Source of the DNA: Alphaproteobacteria bacterium
GTDB lineage: Bacteria > Pseudomonadota > Alphaproteobacteria > Rhizobiales > Rhizobiaceae
Assembly: GCA_018823835.1 (NCBI GenBank)
Contig: JAHJHT010000002.1
Span: forward strand, 1,240,001-1,304,000
DNA: 64,000 bases
Direction: 5' to 3'
Shown here one piece after another: positions 17,718 to 26,153 of this stretch. The notes under the pieces are model-generated. The model saw only the letters and a program-made list of their open reading frames with translations, had not been told where the DNA came from and did no database searches. Every line of letters starts with the position of its first letter. Within the stretch, counting starts at the first letter, position 1. Made by a program: the position numbers and the translations under genes.

Positions 17718-18569
17718 ATGACCCGAAGCCATGTCGACTACAGCACCCGTTTTGCCATCGACCCGGCCGCGGCCGCGGCCATGGGGACCGACGAGCTACG
17801 TCACAATTTCCATATTGCGGGCCTGTTCTCGGGAGGGCGCATCAGCCTGACCTATGCGCATTACGACCGGCTGGTTGTCGGAGGCGCCATGCCGGGCGAG
17901 GCCAGCTTGAGGCTGGAGACGATCAAACCGACGGGTACGAAAAACTTTCTCGACAGGCGCGAACTGATCGCCGTCAATGTGGGCGGTAAGGGTAGCGTCA
18001 CCGCGGATGGCAAATCCTTCGACTTGGGCACGCGCGACATGATCTATGTCGGCATGGGCACCGCGGATGTTGTCTTCACTTCGGCTGACGAAGCTTCGCC
18101 GGCCAAGTTCTATCTTCTCAGCGCTCCGGCGCATCAGACCCACCCGACGAAGCATATCAGGATCGACGACGCCAAGCGCATCGATCTTGGCAGCCAGGCG
18201 ACGTCGAACGAACGGTCGATCTTCCAGTTCATCCACCCGGAGGGCGTAAAGACATGCCAGCTGGTTGTCGGCATGACGCAGCTGGCGCCGGGCTCGGTGT
18301 GGAACACGATGCCCTGCCACGTCCATGACCGGCGCTCGGAGGCCTATCTCTATTTCGACCTGCCGGAGGATGCGCGGGTGTTTCACCTGATGGGCGAGCC
18401 CGACGAGACGCGCCACCTGGTGATCGCCAACGAAGAGGCGATCCTGTCCCCCGGCTGGTCGATCCATTCGGGCGCCGGCACATCGAACTACGCCTTCATC
18501 TGGGCAATGGCGGGCGACAATGTCGACTATACAGATGTCGACCCGGTCGGCATGGCAGACCTTCGATGA
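17718..18569 (+). CDS. kduI: 5-dehydro-4-deoxy-D-glucuronate isomerase
   Basis: 283-residue KduI, a zinc cupin that converts 5-keto-4-deoxyuronate to 2,5-diketo-3-deoxygluconate in the breakdown of unsaturated uronates released from pectin or other polyuronides. Metal ligands lie in CHVHDRRSEAYLYFDL and in the GWSIHSGAGTSNYAFIW segment. Length matches the family. Its stop overlaps the kduD start by four bases. Confidence 0.95.
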   Translation: MTRSHVDYSTRFAIDPAAAAAMGTDELRHNFHIAGLFSGGRISLTYAHYDRLVVGGAMPGEASLRLETIKPTGTKNFLDRRELIAVNVGGKGSVTADGKSFDLGTRDMIYVGMGTADVVFTSADEASPAKFYLLSAPAHQTHPTKHIRIDDAKRIDLGSQATSNERSIFQFIHPEGVKTCQLVVGMTQLAPGSVWNTMPCHVHDRRSEAYLYFDLPEDARVFHLMGEPDETRHLVIANEEAILSPGWSIHSGAGTSNYAFIWAMAGDNVDYTDVDPVGMADLR

Positions 18570-19330
18570 CCGACCTGTCTGCATTCAGCCTCGCGGGCAG
18601 GCGCATTCTGGTTACCGGCGCCAACACGGGCATCGGCCAGGGGATTGCGGTCTCGGTTGCGCGGGCCGGCGGCGCGGTTGTCGGCGTCGGGCGCTCGTCC
18701 ATGGATGATACAGCCGGGAAGATTGCAGCCATCGGCGGCACCTTCACAGCGGCCAGATGCGACCTCGCCGACCACAAGGCCGCGCAGGCTATGCTCGACG
18801 CCGTGTGGCAGGAAGGTCCTCTAGACGGGCTGGTCAACAATGCCGGCATCATTCGCCGCGGCGATGCCATCGATTTCAGCGAAGCCGACTGGGACGACGT
18901 CATGGACCTCAATCTCAAGTCGCTGTTCTTTCTCAGCCAGGCCTTTGCGCACCATGCGCTTGCTGAGCCGGGGCGACGCGGCAAGATCGTCAACATCGCC
19001 TCCGTGCTGAGCTTCCAGGGCGGCATCAAGGTTGCGTCCTACACCGCCGCCAAGCATGGGGTGCTCGGAGTGACGCGGCTCCTGGGCTGCGAATGGGCGG
19101 CGAAGGGGATCAACGTCAACGCCATTGCGCCGGGCTACATTGAGACCAACAACACCGAGGCGCTGCGCGCCGACCCTGACCGCAGCGCGGCTATCCTTGG
19201 CCGCATTCCGGCCGGCCGCTGGGGCGAACCCGACGACATTGGCGACGCGGCCGTGTTCCTGCTGGCACGGGCGTCCGACTACATGCATGGCGCGGTGGTG
19301 CCCGTCGACGGCGGATGGCTCGCACGATAG
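18566..19330 (+). CDS. kduD: 2-dehydro-3-deoxy-D-gluconate 5-dehydrogenase
   Basis: 254-residue classical short-chain dehydrogenase. The cofactor motif TGANTGIGQG and the active site YTAAKHG are present, with the NNAG motif at VNNAGIIRRG. It reduces 2,5-diketo-3-deoxygluconate to 2-keto-3-deoxygluconate, the same product as uxuA, so both arms of the locus converge. It is coupled to kduI by overlap. KDG kinase and aldolase genes are not in the window. Confidence 0.93.
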   Translation: MTDLSAFSLAGRRILVTGANTGIGQGIAVSVARAGGAVVGVGRSSMDDTAGKIAAIGGTFTAARCDLADHKAAQAMLDAVWQEGPLDGLVNNAGIIRRGDAIDFSEADWDDVMDLNLKSLFFLSQAFAHHALAEPGRRGKIVNIASVLSFQGGIKVASYTAAKHGVLGVTRLLGCEWAAKGINVNAIAPGYIETNNTEALRADPDRSAAILGRIPAGRWGEPDDIGDAAVFLLARASDYMHGAVVPVDGGWLAR

Positions 19331-19333
19331 GAT

Positions 19334-19675
19334 ATGAACATGACAGAGACGAAGATTTTTGCGCAGCCGGGCGAGGGCGAATGGGTTACGACACCTGACG
19401 GCAACCGGCGCCGCGTGGTGCTGTTTACGGACGAACTGATGGTGGTGCAGTTTGCCTTCAGGAAGAATGGCGTCGGCGACTTGCATTCGCATCCGCACGT
19501 CCAGTCGAGCTATGTTGCCGAGGGACGTTTCGAGGTGACGATCGACGGCGTGACGGAAACAATCGCCGCTGGCGGCAGCTTCATCGTGCCGTCAAATCGC
19601 GTGCATGGCGTCAAGGCGCTCGAGGACGGCCTGCTGGTCGACACGTTCACGCCGCACCGCGCCGACTTCTTGTAA
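19334..19675 (+). CDS. kdgF: KdgF-like cupin (unsaturated uronate ring-opening)
   Basis: 113-residue single-domain cupin. The metal-binding strand contains HSHPHVQ (about residues 51-57) and a later ligand histidine in SNRVHGV, the KdgF arrangement. KdgF speeds linearisation of 4,5-unsaturated uronates to the keto form used by kduI. It ends the operon, three bases after kduD, and is followed by a terminator. Its presence argues that the organism takes up unsaturated oligo- or monouronates as well as plain hexuronates. Confidence 0.88.
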   Translation: MNMTETKIFAQPGEGEWVTTPDGNRRRVVLFTDELMVVQFAFRKNGVGDLHSHPHVQSSYVAEGRFEVTIDGVTETIAAGGSFIVPSNRVHGVKALEDGLLVDTFTPHRADFL

Positions 19676-19712
19676 CGTCGTTCGGATTCCGGAAGTTACC
19701 GGGAAGAAGCCG

Positions 19713-19738
19713 GAGCGGCAGCCGCGCGGCCGCTCTTT
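19713..19738 (+). terminator. Rho-independent terminator of the uronate operon
   Basis: Stem GAGCGGC / GCCGCTC (7 base pairs, 9-base loop that can pair further) followed by TTTAA. It lies between the convergent kdgF and acetylpolyamine amidohydrolase genes. Confidence 0.6.
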
Positions 19739-19744
19739 AAACAA

Positions 19745-20776
19745 TCAGCTGCCGAGGAACCCCTCCAGCACGCCGACGGCGTTGACGCCGATCTCTTCCA
19801 CCGCGTAGCCGCCTTCCATGACGAAAAGTGTCGGCAGGTTGAGCGCGGCAATGCGGCGCCCGATCTTCGGAAAGTCGTCCGTCTGCAGCTTGAACTGGCT
19901 GATCGGATCCTTCTCGAACGTGTCGACACCCAGCGACACCACCACTACCTCCGGGCCGTATGCCGCGAGATGACCGCATGCATCGTCAAGTGAGGCGCTC
20001 CAGCCACCCCAGTCCGTGCCGAACGGCATCGGATAGTTGTGGTTGAAGCCAAGCCCGGCTCCTTCTCCGCGCTCGTCGGCGTGACCCAGGAAGTATGGGT
20101 ACTCGACCATGGGGTCGGCATGCAGGTTCAGCACCTGCACGTCGTCGCGGCTGTAGAATATCTCCTGCGTGCCGTTGCCGTGATGGTAGTCGACATCGAG
20201 GATGGAGACACGTGCCGCCCCCTGGTCGCGGTACCACTGGGCGACCACGGCGGCGTTGTTGATGTAGCAATAGCCGCCCATGAAGGCCGAGCCGGCATGG
20301 TGGCCGGGTGGCCGGCAGAGGGCGAAGGCTGTGCGCTCGCCTGACTTGACAAGGCCGGCGGCAGTCAGCGCGACATCATAGGACGACTTGATGGCTGGCC
20401 AGGTGCCTTCGACGAAGGGGGCGCCGCCGTCGAAGGAATAGTAGCCGAGCAGGGCGTCGATCGTCTTCGGGCGGACATCGCCCCGCAGGCCCCTGGTCGG
20501 CCAGGTGAAGGGGATGGCCGACCCGCCGCGGCCCGTCTTTTCCCAGAGCGGCCAGACGGTTGGCAGGAAATCGATATAGTCGGCCCGGTGCACGCGCGCG
20601 GCCGCCGCGACATCGTGCTCATTGGGCGGCAGGATCGGCCCGACCCCCTGCTTCTCGATCCTCGCCTTGACGATTTCGGCCCGCGACGGCTTCTCGAAGG
20701 CTGGCACGATGGCACCGCTGATCAATTCCATGGTTCCGGAATGCCCGAGATGGAGCGGCGAGTAGATAGTTTTCAT
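19745..20776 (-). CDS. Histone-deacetylase family protein, acetylpolyamine amidohydrolase
   Basis: 343-residue zinc hydrolase of the arginase/deacetylase fold. The catalytic histidine pair is in RPPGHHAGSAFMGGYCY (about 155-171). Zinc ligands are the Asp and His in DVDYHHGNGTQ and the Asp in SLGVDTFEKDP. The start MKTIYSPLHLGHSG matches the family N-terminus and its usual length of about 341 residues; an upstream in-frame extension of 54 residues is rejected. These enzymes remove acetyl groups from acetylated putrescine, cadaverine or longer polyamines. The divergent neighbour is a full Pot-type transporter, so scavenged acetylpolyamines are the likely substrate. Confidence 0.9.
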   Translation of the reverse strand: MKTIYSPLHLGHSGTMELISGAIVPAFEKPSRAEIVKARIEKQGVGPILPPNEHDVAAAARVHRADYIDFLPTVWPLWEKTGRGGSAIPFTWPTRGLRGDVRPKTIDALLGYYSFDGGAPFVEGTWPAIKSSYDVALTAAGLVKSGERTAFALCRPPGHHAGSAFMGGYCYINNAAVVAQWYRDQGAARVSILDVDYHHGNGTQEIFYSRDDVQVLNLHADPMVEYPYFLGHADERGEGAGLGFNHNYPMPFGTDWGGWSASLDDACGHLAAYGPEVVVVSLGVDTFEKDPISQFKLQTDDFPKIGRRIAALNLPTLFVMEGGYAVEEIGVNAVGVLEGFLGS

Positions 20777-20992
20777 GAGCGGAATCCGTTGCGCGATCGA
20801 GCAAGACCCTAGCCGCGTCGCAAGGCGCGCCGCAAGGGCCTGAATGGCCGTGGCGTTGCCGGGAGTTATGCCAGCCATTCGCAAAAGTCGCGGACGGCCA
20901 ATCATTCTGTTGCCAAGCCCATTGGCATATGCTGACAATTGCGCGGGACGGCGCTGCCGCAGGCGCAGCCGGCAGAAGAGTGGGGCGTATGC
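20777..20992. promoter_or_regulatory. Divergent promoter region with TGCCAA/TTGGCA dyad
   Basis: 216 bases between the amidohydrolase and the transporter operon. A perfect dyad TGCCAA-GCCCA-TTGGCA lies at 20911-20927 and is a candidate operator. No regulator gene is adjacent, so a distant regulator must act here. No convincing promoter pair was assigned. Confidence 0.4.
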
Positions 20993-22093
20993 GTGTCTGA
21001 ATCAGCCGGTCGGAATGCCATTGATGTCCGCGGCGTGCGCAAGGTCTTCGGCTCAGGCGACGGTCAGGTAACGGCGCTGGACACGGTTTCGGTGTCCATC
21101 CGCGAAAACGAGTTCTTCACGCTGCTTGGACCCTCCGGTTGCGGAAAGACCACGCTGCTCAGGCTGATTGCAGGGTTCGAGTTCCCGACCGACGGGCAGA
21201 TCATGCTGCATGGCGAGGACATCGCGCTGCTGCCGCCCTTCCGGCGACCGGTCAACACTGTTTTCCAGAGTTACGCCCTGTTTCCGCACATGACGGTGGC
21301 CGAGAATATCGCCTTCGGGCTCGAGATGCTCGGAAAGAGCCGGTCCGAGATCGACGGGCGCACCGCCGACATGCTGAAGCTCGTCCAGATGGAGGAACTC
21401 GCAAAGCGCAAGACGAGCGAGATTTCCGGCGGCCAGCAGCAACGCGTTGCGCTGGCCCGCGCGCTCGCGCCCCAGCCAAAGGTGCTGCTGCTCGACGAAC
21501 CGCTGTCGGCGCTCGACTACAAGCTGCGCAAGGAGATGCAACTCGAGCTTAAGCAGCTCCAGCACGAGACAGGCATCACATTCATCTTCGTCACCCACGA
21601 CCAGGAAGAAGCGCTGACCATGTCTGACCGCATTGCCGTCATGTCGACCGGCAAGATTCTTCAGGTCGGATCGCCGCATGATATCTACGAACATCCTGCC
21701 GAGCGCTTCGTTGCCGGCTTCATCGGCGAGACGAATTTCCTGGACGCCGAAGTCGTGGCCACCTCTGCCGGCAGCGCGACGGTGAAGCTGCCGTCCGGCA
21801 AGCAGATACCGGCCGGTCTGCCGGAGGGATTCCAGCCGGGTTCCCGCGTGAGCCTCGCTGTGCGGCCCGAAAGGGCGCAAATCGTTGCCGCCGACGCTGA
21901 CGCAACCCTGGCCGGCGTCATCGACAATCTCGTCTATCTCGGGACGGACACGCATTTCCATCTTCGGCTCGACGGTGGCGAAGCGTTCATCGTGCGGCAG
22001 CAGAACAGCAGTGGCAGCGGCATAAACTTCGCCACCGGCGACCGCGTCGGCGTCATTCTCGGCGACGACGCCGCGCAGATACTGAAGGATTGA
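20993..22093 (+). CDS. ABC transporter ATP-binding protein, PotA type
   Basis: 366-residue ATPase of a polyamine-type importer. Walker [10 protein letters not shown], signature [14 protein letters not shown] and Walker B LLLDEP are intact, followed by the C-terminal TOBE domain that regulates this family. I chose the GTG at 20993 ([11 protein letters not shown]), which removes an 18-residue prefix without similarity; the ribosome-binding site is weak, so the start is uncertain by a few codons. It leads the operon of two permeases and a binding protein. Confidence 0.88.
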   Translation: MSESAGRNAIDVRGVRKVFGSGDGQVTALDTVSVSIRENEFFTLLGPSGCGKTTLLRLIAGFEFPTDGQIMLHGEDIALLPPFRRPVNTVFQSYALFPHMTVAENIAFGLEMLGKSRSEIDGRTADMLKLVQMEELAKRKTSEISGGQQQRVALARALAPQPKVLLLDEPLSALDYKLRKEMQLELKQLQHETGITFIFVTHDQEEALTMSDRIAVMSTGKILQVGSPHDIYEHPAERFVAGFIGETNFLDAEVVATSAGSATVKLPSGKQIPAGLPEGFQPGSRVSLAVRPERAQIVAADADATLAGVIDNLVYLGTDTHFHLRLDGGEAFIVRQQNSSGSGINFATGDRVGVILGDDAAQILKD

Positions 22094-22095
22094 CG

Positions 22096-23019
22096 ATGAC
22101 GTCGGCCCAGGACGTTGCCCAGCAGATCGAACGGAGAGACATCCGCAACCGCTGGCTGCTTTCGGCCCCGGCCCTCGTGATCATCTTTCTTGCGGCCATC
22201 GGGCCGCTTCTCGTCATGGTCGCATACTCCTTCATGGTGAAGGGCGACTACGGCGACGTGCGCTTCGGCGAATTCTCGCTCGACGGCTGGTTCTCCGTCC
22301 TGTTCTGGCGCGATATTTTCGACGATACGATCGGGCTTGCCGATGCGCATCTTTCCATTCTCTGGCGCTCTATCCGGTTGTCCTTCATCACCACGGCGCT
22401 GACGCTCGCCTTCGGTTTTCCAACCGCCTATTTCATCGCGACGCGGCCGCCGAGCACCCGAGAGGTCTGGGTTTTCCTGATCACCATTCCCTTCTGGACG
22501 AACCTCCTGATCCGCACCTTTGCGATGCAGGAGGTCGTACGCAACGAAGGGATTCTGAACTCGCTGATGATCTGGTCCGGCATCGTCGATCAGCCGGTGC
22601 AGATCATGTACACCGACGCGGCAATCCTGTTCGGCATGGTCTATGTCTACCTGCCGCTGATGGTGCTGCCGCTCTATGCCAGCATGGAGAAGCTGGACTT
22701 CCGCCTGGTCGAGGCGGGCTACGACCTCTATGCGACCAGGGCGCGCGTGCTGTGGCGCATCATCATTCCGCTTGTGCGGCCGGGTGTCATAGCCGGGTCG
22801 ATCCTGGTGTTCATCCCTTCGCTCGGTGCCTACGTCATTCCGCGTGTGCTGGGAGGCGGCAAGAACATGATGCTCGGCAACCTGATCGAACTGCAGTTCG
22901 GGGCCGGCCGCAACTGGCCGCTCGGCGCCGCCATGTCCATCACCGTGATGCTCATCGTCATGCTGGCCCTGCTGGTCTATGTGCGCAACGCGACACGTTC
23001 GGGTGTGCAGCATGGCTAG
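22096..23019 (+). CDS. ABC transporter permease, PotB type
   Basis: 307-residue inner-membrane permease with six predicted helices. It has the EAA-type coupling loop (EAGYDLYATRARVLWRIIIPLVRPG). The ATG at 22096 is preceded by AAGGA; a TTG six bases earlier is the other option. The stop overlaps the start of the second permease by eight bases. With its neighbours it forms a complete polyamine-class importer. Confidence 0.9.
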   Translation: MTSAQDVAQQIERRDIRNRWLLSAPALVIIFLAAIGPLLVMVAYSFMVKGDYGDVRFGEFSLDGWFSVLFWRDIFDDTIGLADAHLSILWRSIRLSFITTALTLAFGFPTAYFIATRPPSTREVWVFLITIPFWTNLLIRTFAMQEVVRNEGILNSLMIWSGIVDQPVQIMYTDAAILFGMVYVYLPLMVLPLYASMEKLDFRLVEAGYDLYATRARVLWRIIIPLVRPGVIAGSILVFIPSLGAYVIPRVLGGGKNMMLGNLIELQFGAGRNWPLGAAMSITVMLIVMLALLVYVRNATRSGVQHG

Positions 23020-23818
23020 GAAAAGGGCGTTCGATCTTCGCAACCAGACCGGCTTCGCCACGGTGGCGATGTTCACCTTCTTCATGCTCTACCTGCCAAT
23101 GGCGGCGCTTGTTGTCTATGCGTTCAACGCAGGCAACTCGATGGCCATCTGGGAGGGCGTCTCGCTGCGCTGGTTCTATTCGGCGGCCAGCAACGAGCGC
23201 GTCCAGGACGCCGCATTGCGGTCTGTGATCATCGCTGCGTGTGCTGCATCGGTTGCCAGCATCGCCGCCACCATGGCCGCCATTGCCACGACGCGGACCA
23301 AGCCCTATCCGGGCCTGACGTTCAAATACGCCTTCATCAACCAGCCGCTGATGGTGCCGGAAATTGTCACCGCGGTGGCGCTGCTGATTGTCTTCTCGCG
23401 CATCAAGGTGTGGACTGGATATTCGGGCATCGGCTACCTGATCGCCGCCCACTCCGCCTTCTGCATCCCTTTCGCCTACCTGCCGATCCGGGCACGGTTG
23501 GAGAACATGAACCTGACGCTGGAGCAGGCCGCGGCCGATCTCTACGCGACGCCCTGGCTCGTGTTCCGCCGGATCACGCTGCCCTTGTTGCGGCCCGGCA
23601 TCATTGCCGGCTTCATGCTGGCATTTGTCATCTCGCTGGATGACGTTGTGATTACCGAGTTCGTGAAATCGGGCGGGCAGGATACGCTGCCTACCTACAT
23701 GCTGGGGCAACTGCGCCGGGCAACGACGCCCGAGGTGAACGCCATTGCGACGGTGTTCCTTCTGTTTTCGGTGCTACTCGTCACCGCATTCTTTTTCATC
23801 AACCGCCGAAAGGCATAG
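23012..23818 (+). CDS. ABC transporter permease, PotC type
   Basis: 268-residue permease, partner of the preceding protein. Six hydrophobic segments and the coupling loop EQAAADLYATPWLVFRRITLP are visible. It starts MARKRAFDLRNQ inside the end of the PotB gene, a common arrangement in these operons. The SLDDVVITEF segment is typical of PotC proteins. Confidence 0.9.
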   Translation: MARKRAFDLRNQTGFATVAMFTFFMLYLPMAALVVYAFNAGNSMAIWEGVSLRWFYSAASNERVQDAALRSVIIAACAASVASIAATMAAIATTRTKPYPGLTFKYAFINQPLMVPEIVTAVALLIVFSRIKVWTGYSGIGYLIAAHSAFCIPFAYLPIRARLENMNLTLEQAAADLYATPWLVFRRITLPLLRPGIIAGFMLAFVISLDDVVITEFVKSGGQDTLPTYMLGQLRRATTPEVNAIATVFLLFSVLLVTAFFFINRRKA

Positions 23819-23845
23819 CGTGCAAATTCAACAGGGAGATCGACC

Positions 23846-24880
23846 ATGAAGACTGCACTGAGAATGACGACGACAGCAATTGCGCTGTTGGCGCTGGCAG
23901 GCGCGACGCACGCGGAGGGCGTGCTCAACATCTACAACTGGGGCGACTACACGAGCCCCGAGCTGATCAAGAAGTTCGAGGCCGCGAACGACGTCAAGGT
24001 GACGATCACCGACTACGACTCCAACGACACGGCGCTCGCCAAGGTCCGCGCGGGCGGGCACGGCTTCGACATCGTCGTTCCCTCCGCCAACTACGTGCCG
24101 ATCTGGGTGAAGGAGGGCCTTCTGCTCGAATCCCGTCCCGACCAGATGGAGAACTTCAAGAATGTCGATCCGCGCTGGGTCGACGTGCCGTGGGATCCGG
24201 GCCGCCACTACTCCGTGCCGTGGCAGTGGGGCGTGACCGGCATCGGCGTCAATTCCAAGGTCTATGGCGGTGACATCAACACGTCGGCGATCTTCCTCGA
24301 TCCGCCGGCCGAACTCGTCGGCAAGATCAACGTCGCGCCCGAGATGAACGACGTGCTCTTCGCAACCATCAAGTATTTCGGCGGCGAGTGGTGCACCGGG
24401 GACCGGGAGCTTCTCAAGAAGGTTCGCGACAAGGTCGTCGAGGCCAAGACGAAGTGGCTCGCGATGGACTACAGCGTGACCGAGAAGCTGCCTGCCGGCG
24501 ACTACTCCGCCGTCTATTACTGGAACGGCGCCATCATGCGCTCGAGGCTGGCCAACCCCGACATCAAGTTCGGCTACCCGAAGGAAGGCTATCCGATCTT
24601 CATGGACAGCGTGGCGATCCTGAAGGACGCGGCCAATGTCGAGAACGCCAAACTGTTCATGAACTTCATCATGGACCCGGAAAATGCAGCGTTGATTTCG
24701 AGCTTCGCGAAGTATGCCAACGGCATCAAGGGATCCGAGCAGTTCATGCCGGAAGACATGAAGACGGCGCCTGAACTGGTGGTGCCCGCCGAATTCGAAA
24801 AGGCAGGCGAATTCCTGAAGAGCTGCTCGCCGGAGACGGTCGATCTCTATTCGCGGATCTGGACCGAGCTGCAGAAGTAG
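23846..24880 (+). CDS. ABC transporter substrate-binding protein, PotD/PotF type
   Basis: 344-residue periplasmic binding protein. A Sec signal peptide (TTTAIALLALAGATHA) precedes the mature start EGVLNIYNWGDYTSPELI, a hallmark of putrescine/spermidine-binding proteins. The family residues W (WGDY) and the VPWQWGVTG segment form the polyamine-binding cleft. It ends the transporter operon and a strong hairpin follows. Adjacent acetylpolyamine amidohydrolase suggests an acetylated diamine or polyamine ligand. Confidence 0.9.
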   Translation: MKTALRMTTTAIALLALAGATHAEGVLNIYNWGDYTSPELIKKFEAANDVKVTITDYDSNDTALAKVRAGGHGFDIVVPSANYVPIWVKEGLLLESRPDQMENFKNVDPRWVDVPWDPGRHYSVPWQWGVTGIGVNSKVYGGDINTSAIFLDPPAELVGKINVAPEMNDVLFATIKYFGGEWCTGDRELLKKVRDKVVEAKTKWLAMDYSVTEKLPAGDYSAVYYWNGAIMRSRLANPDIKFGYPKEGYPIFMDSVAILKDAANVENAKLFMNFIMDPENAALISSFAKYANGIKGSEQFMPEDMKTAPELVVPAEFEKAGEFLKSCSPETVDLYSRIWTELQK

Positions 24881-24889
24881 TTCAGCAGT

Positions 24890-24915
24890 CGGGCCCGGCA
24901 TCACCGCCGGGCCCG
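24890..24915 (+). terminator. Hairpin after the polyamine-binding protein gene
   Basis: Perfect ten-base stem CGGGCCCGGC / GCCGGGCCCG with loop ATCACC. No T-run follows, so termination may be partial and the hydrolase gene downstream could still be read through. Confidence 0.6.
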
Positions 24916-24975
24916 CACTTGCGGCCAATCCCTGACACCAGACATATGCGGCGCTCCTTGCCGGAAGGACCATCC

Positions 24976-26151
24976 TTGACTGACGCGTTTACAACCCGCT
25001 TCGGCTTTCCCCGCAGCGAGGTTTCGCTCGCCAACTGGCGGCTCGCTCCCTACAGCGCATGGTCGTTTCACAACGCTGCCGAAATGGTGCCGAGCGCTGT
25101 GATCGCCGCTGCCGACGGCTCGGAGCCTCCCGCGGCCGACCCCTCATGGCTGCTGGCGCAGACACGGGCGGGAGGGGCGCAGGAGAAGATCGACGACTTC
25201 CTGCGACGCTCGCATACCGATGCGCTGGTCGTCATGAAGGACGGAAAGTTCGTGGCGGACTTTCATGCGCCCCACCACGATCCCAGAGCCCCCCACATCG
25301 TGTTCTCGATCAGCAAATCGCTGACCGCGATCCTTGCGGGAACGCTGCAGGAGGACGGTGCGCTCGACCCCAATTCGCCGATCACGGATCATGTGCCGGA
25401 GGTCGCCGGTTCTGCCTATGGCGACGCGACGGTGCGGCACCTCCTCGACATGGCGGTCGCGCTCGATTTCGACGAAAGCTACCTCGACCCGGAAAGCGAT
25501 TTCGCCCGCTACCGGCGAGCCATGCTCTGGAACCCACAGCTTCCGGGCCGGGCCGAGGAAGCCATGCTCGGCTTCCTTGCCTCGCTGAAGAAAGGGGAGG
25601 GCGACCACGGCGCACCCTTCCGCTACCGCTCGCCGAACTCCGACCTCTTGGGCATTGTCGTGGAGCGCGCAGCGGGCCGGCGTTATGCCGAGCTGATGAG
25701 CCAGCGCCTGTGGAAGCCGATGGGTGCGAAGGCCGATGGCTTCGTGACGGTCGACCGCGAAGGCACCGCCCGCGCGGCCGGCGGCGTCAGCGTCACGGCA
25801 CGGGACCTTGCGCGCGTCGGCGAACTCATGCGCAACGGCGGCGTCACGGGCGGCAAGCGCGTTTTGCCGGAAATCTGGGTACAGGATACGCTGACCGGCG
25901 GCGACGCAGACGCGTGGCGACAGGGTGACTTCGCGCACCTGCTGGAGAACGGCCGCTACCGAAACAAGTGGTACCAGACCGGCTTTGCAAACGGCGCATT
26001 CTTCGCCATCGGCATCCATGGGCAATGGCTGTGGGTCGATCCCGAGGCGGCTGTCGTGGTCGTGCGCCTTTCGTCCCAGCCCGAGCCTGTCGACGACCCG
26101 CTGGATCTCGAGTGCATCGCGCTGTTTTCCCGGATCGCCGAACTCTCCTAG
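24976..26151 (+). CDS. NylB-like serine hydrolase (class C beta-lactamase fold)
   Basis: 391-residue serine hydrolase resembling 6-aminohexanoate-dimer hydrolase (NylB). The SxxK motif is SISK (Ser111-Lys114) and the catalytic tyrosine is in FRYRSPNSD (Tyr217); NylB has Ser112, Lys115, Tyr215 and 392 residues. I chose the TTG at 24976 because GGAAGGA lies eight bases upstream and the resulting length fits; an ATG at 24946 is possible. No signal peptide is seen, so it is cytoplasmic. Following a polyamine importer and facing an acetylpolyamine deacylase, it may cleave an omega-amino amide such as an acylated polyamine. The true substrate is unknown. Confidence 0.78.
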   Translation: MTDAFTTRFGFPRSEVSLANWRLAPYSAWSFHNAAEMVPSAVIAAADGSEPPAADPSWLLAQTRAGGAQEKIDDFLRRSHTDALVVMKDGKFVADFHAPHHDPRAPHIVFSISKSLTAILAGTLQEDGALDPNSPITDHVPEVAGSAYGDATVRHLLDMAVALDFDESYLDPESDFARYRRAMLWNPQLPGRAEEAMLGFLASLKKGEGDHGAPFRYRSPNSDLLGIVVERAAGRRYAELMSQRLWKPMGAKADGFVTVDREGTARAAGGVSVTARDLARVGELMRNGGVTGGKRVLPEIWVQDTLTGGDADAWRQGDFAHLLENGRYRNKWYQTGFANGAFFAIGIHGQWLWVDPEAAVVVVRLSSQPEPVDDPLDLECIALFSRIAELS

Positions 26152-26153
26152 GC

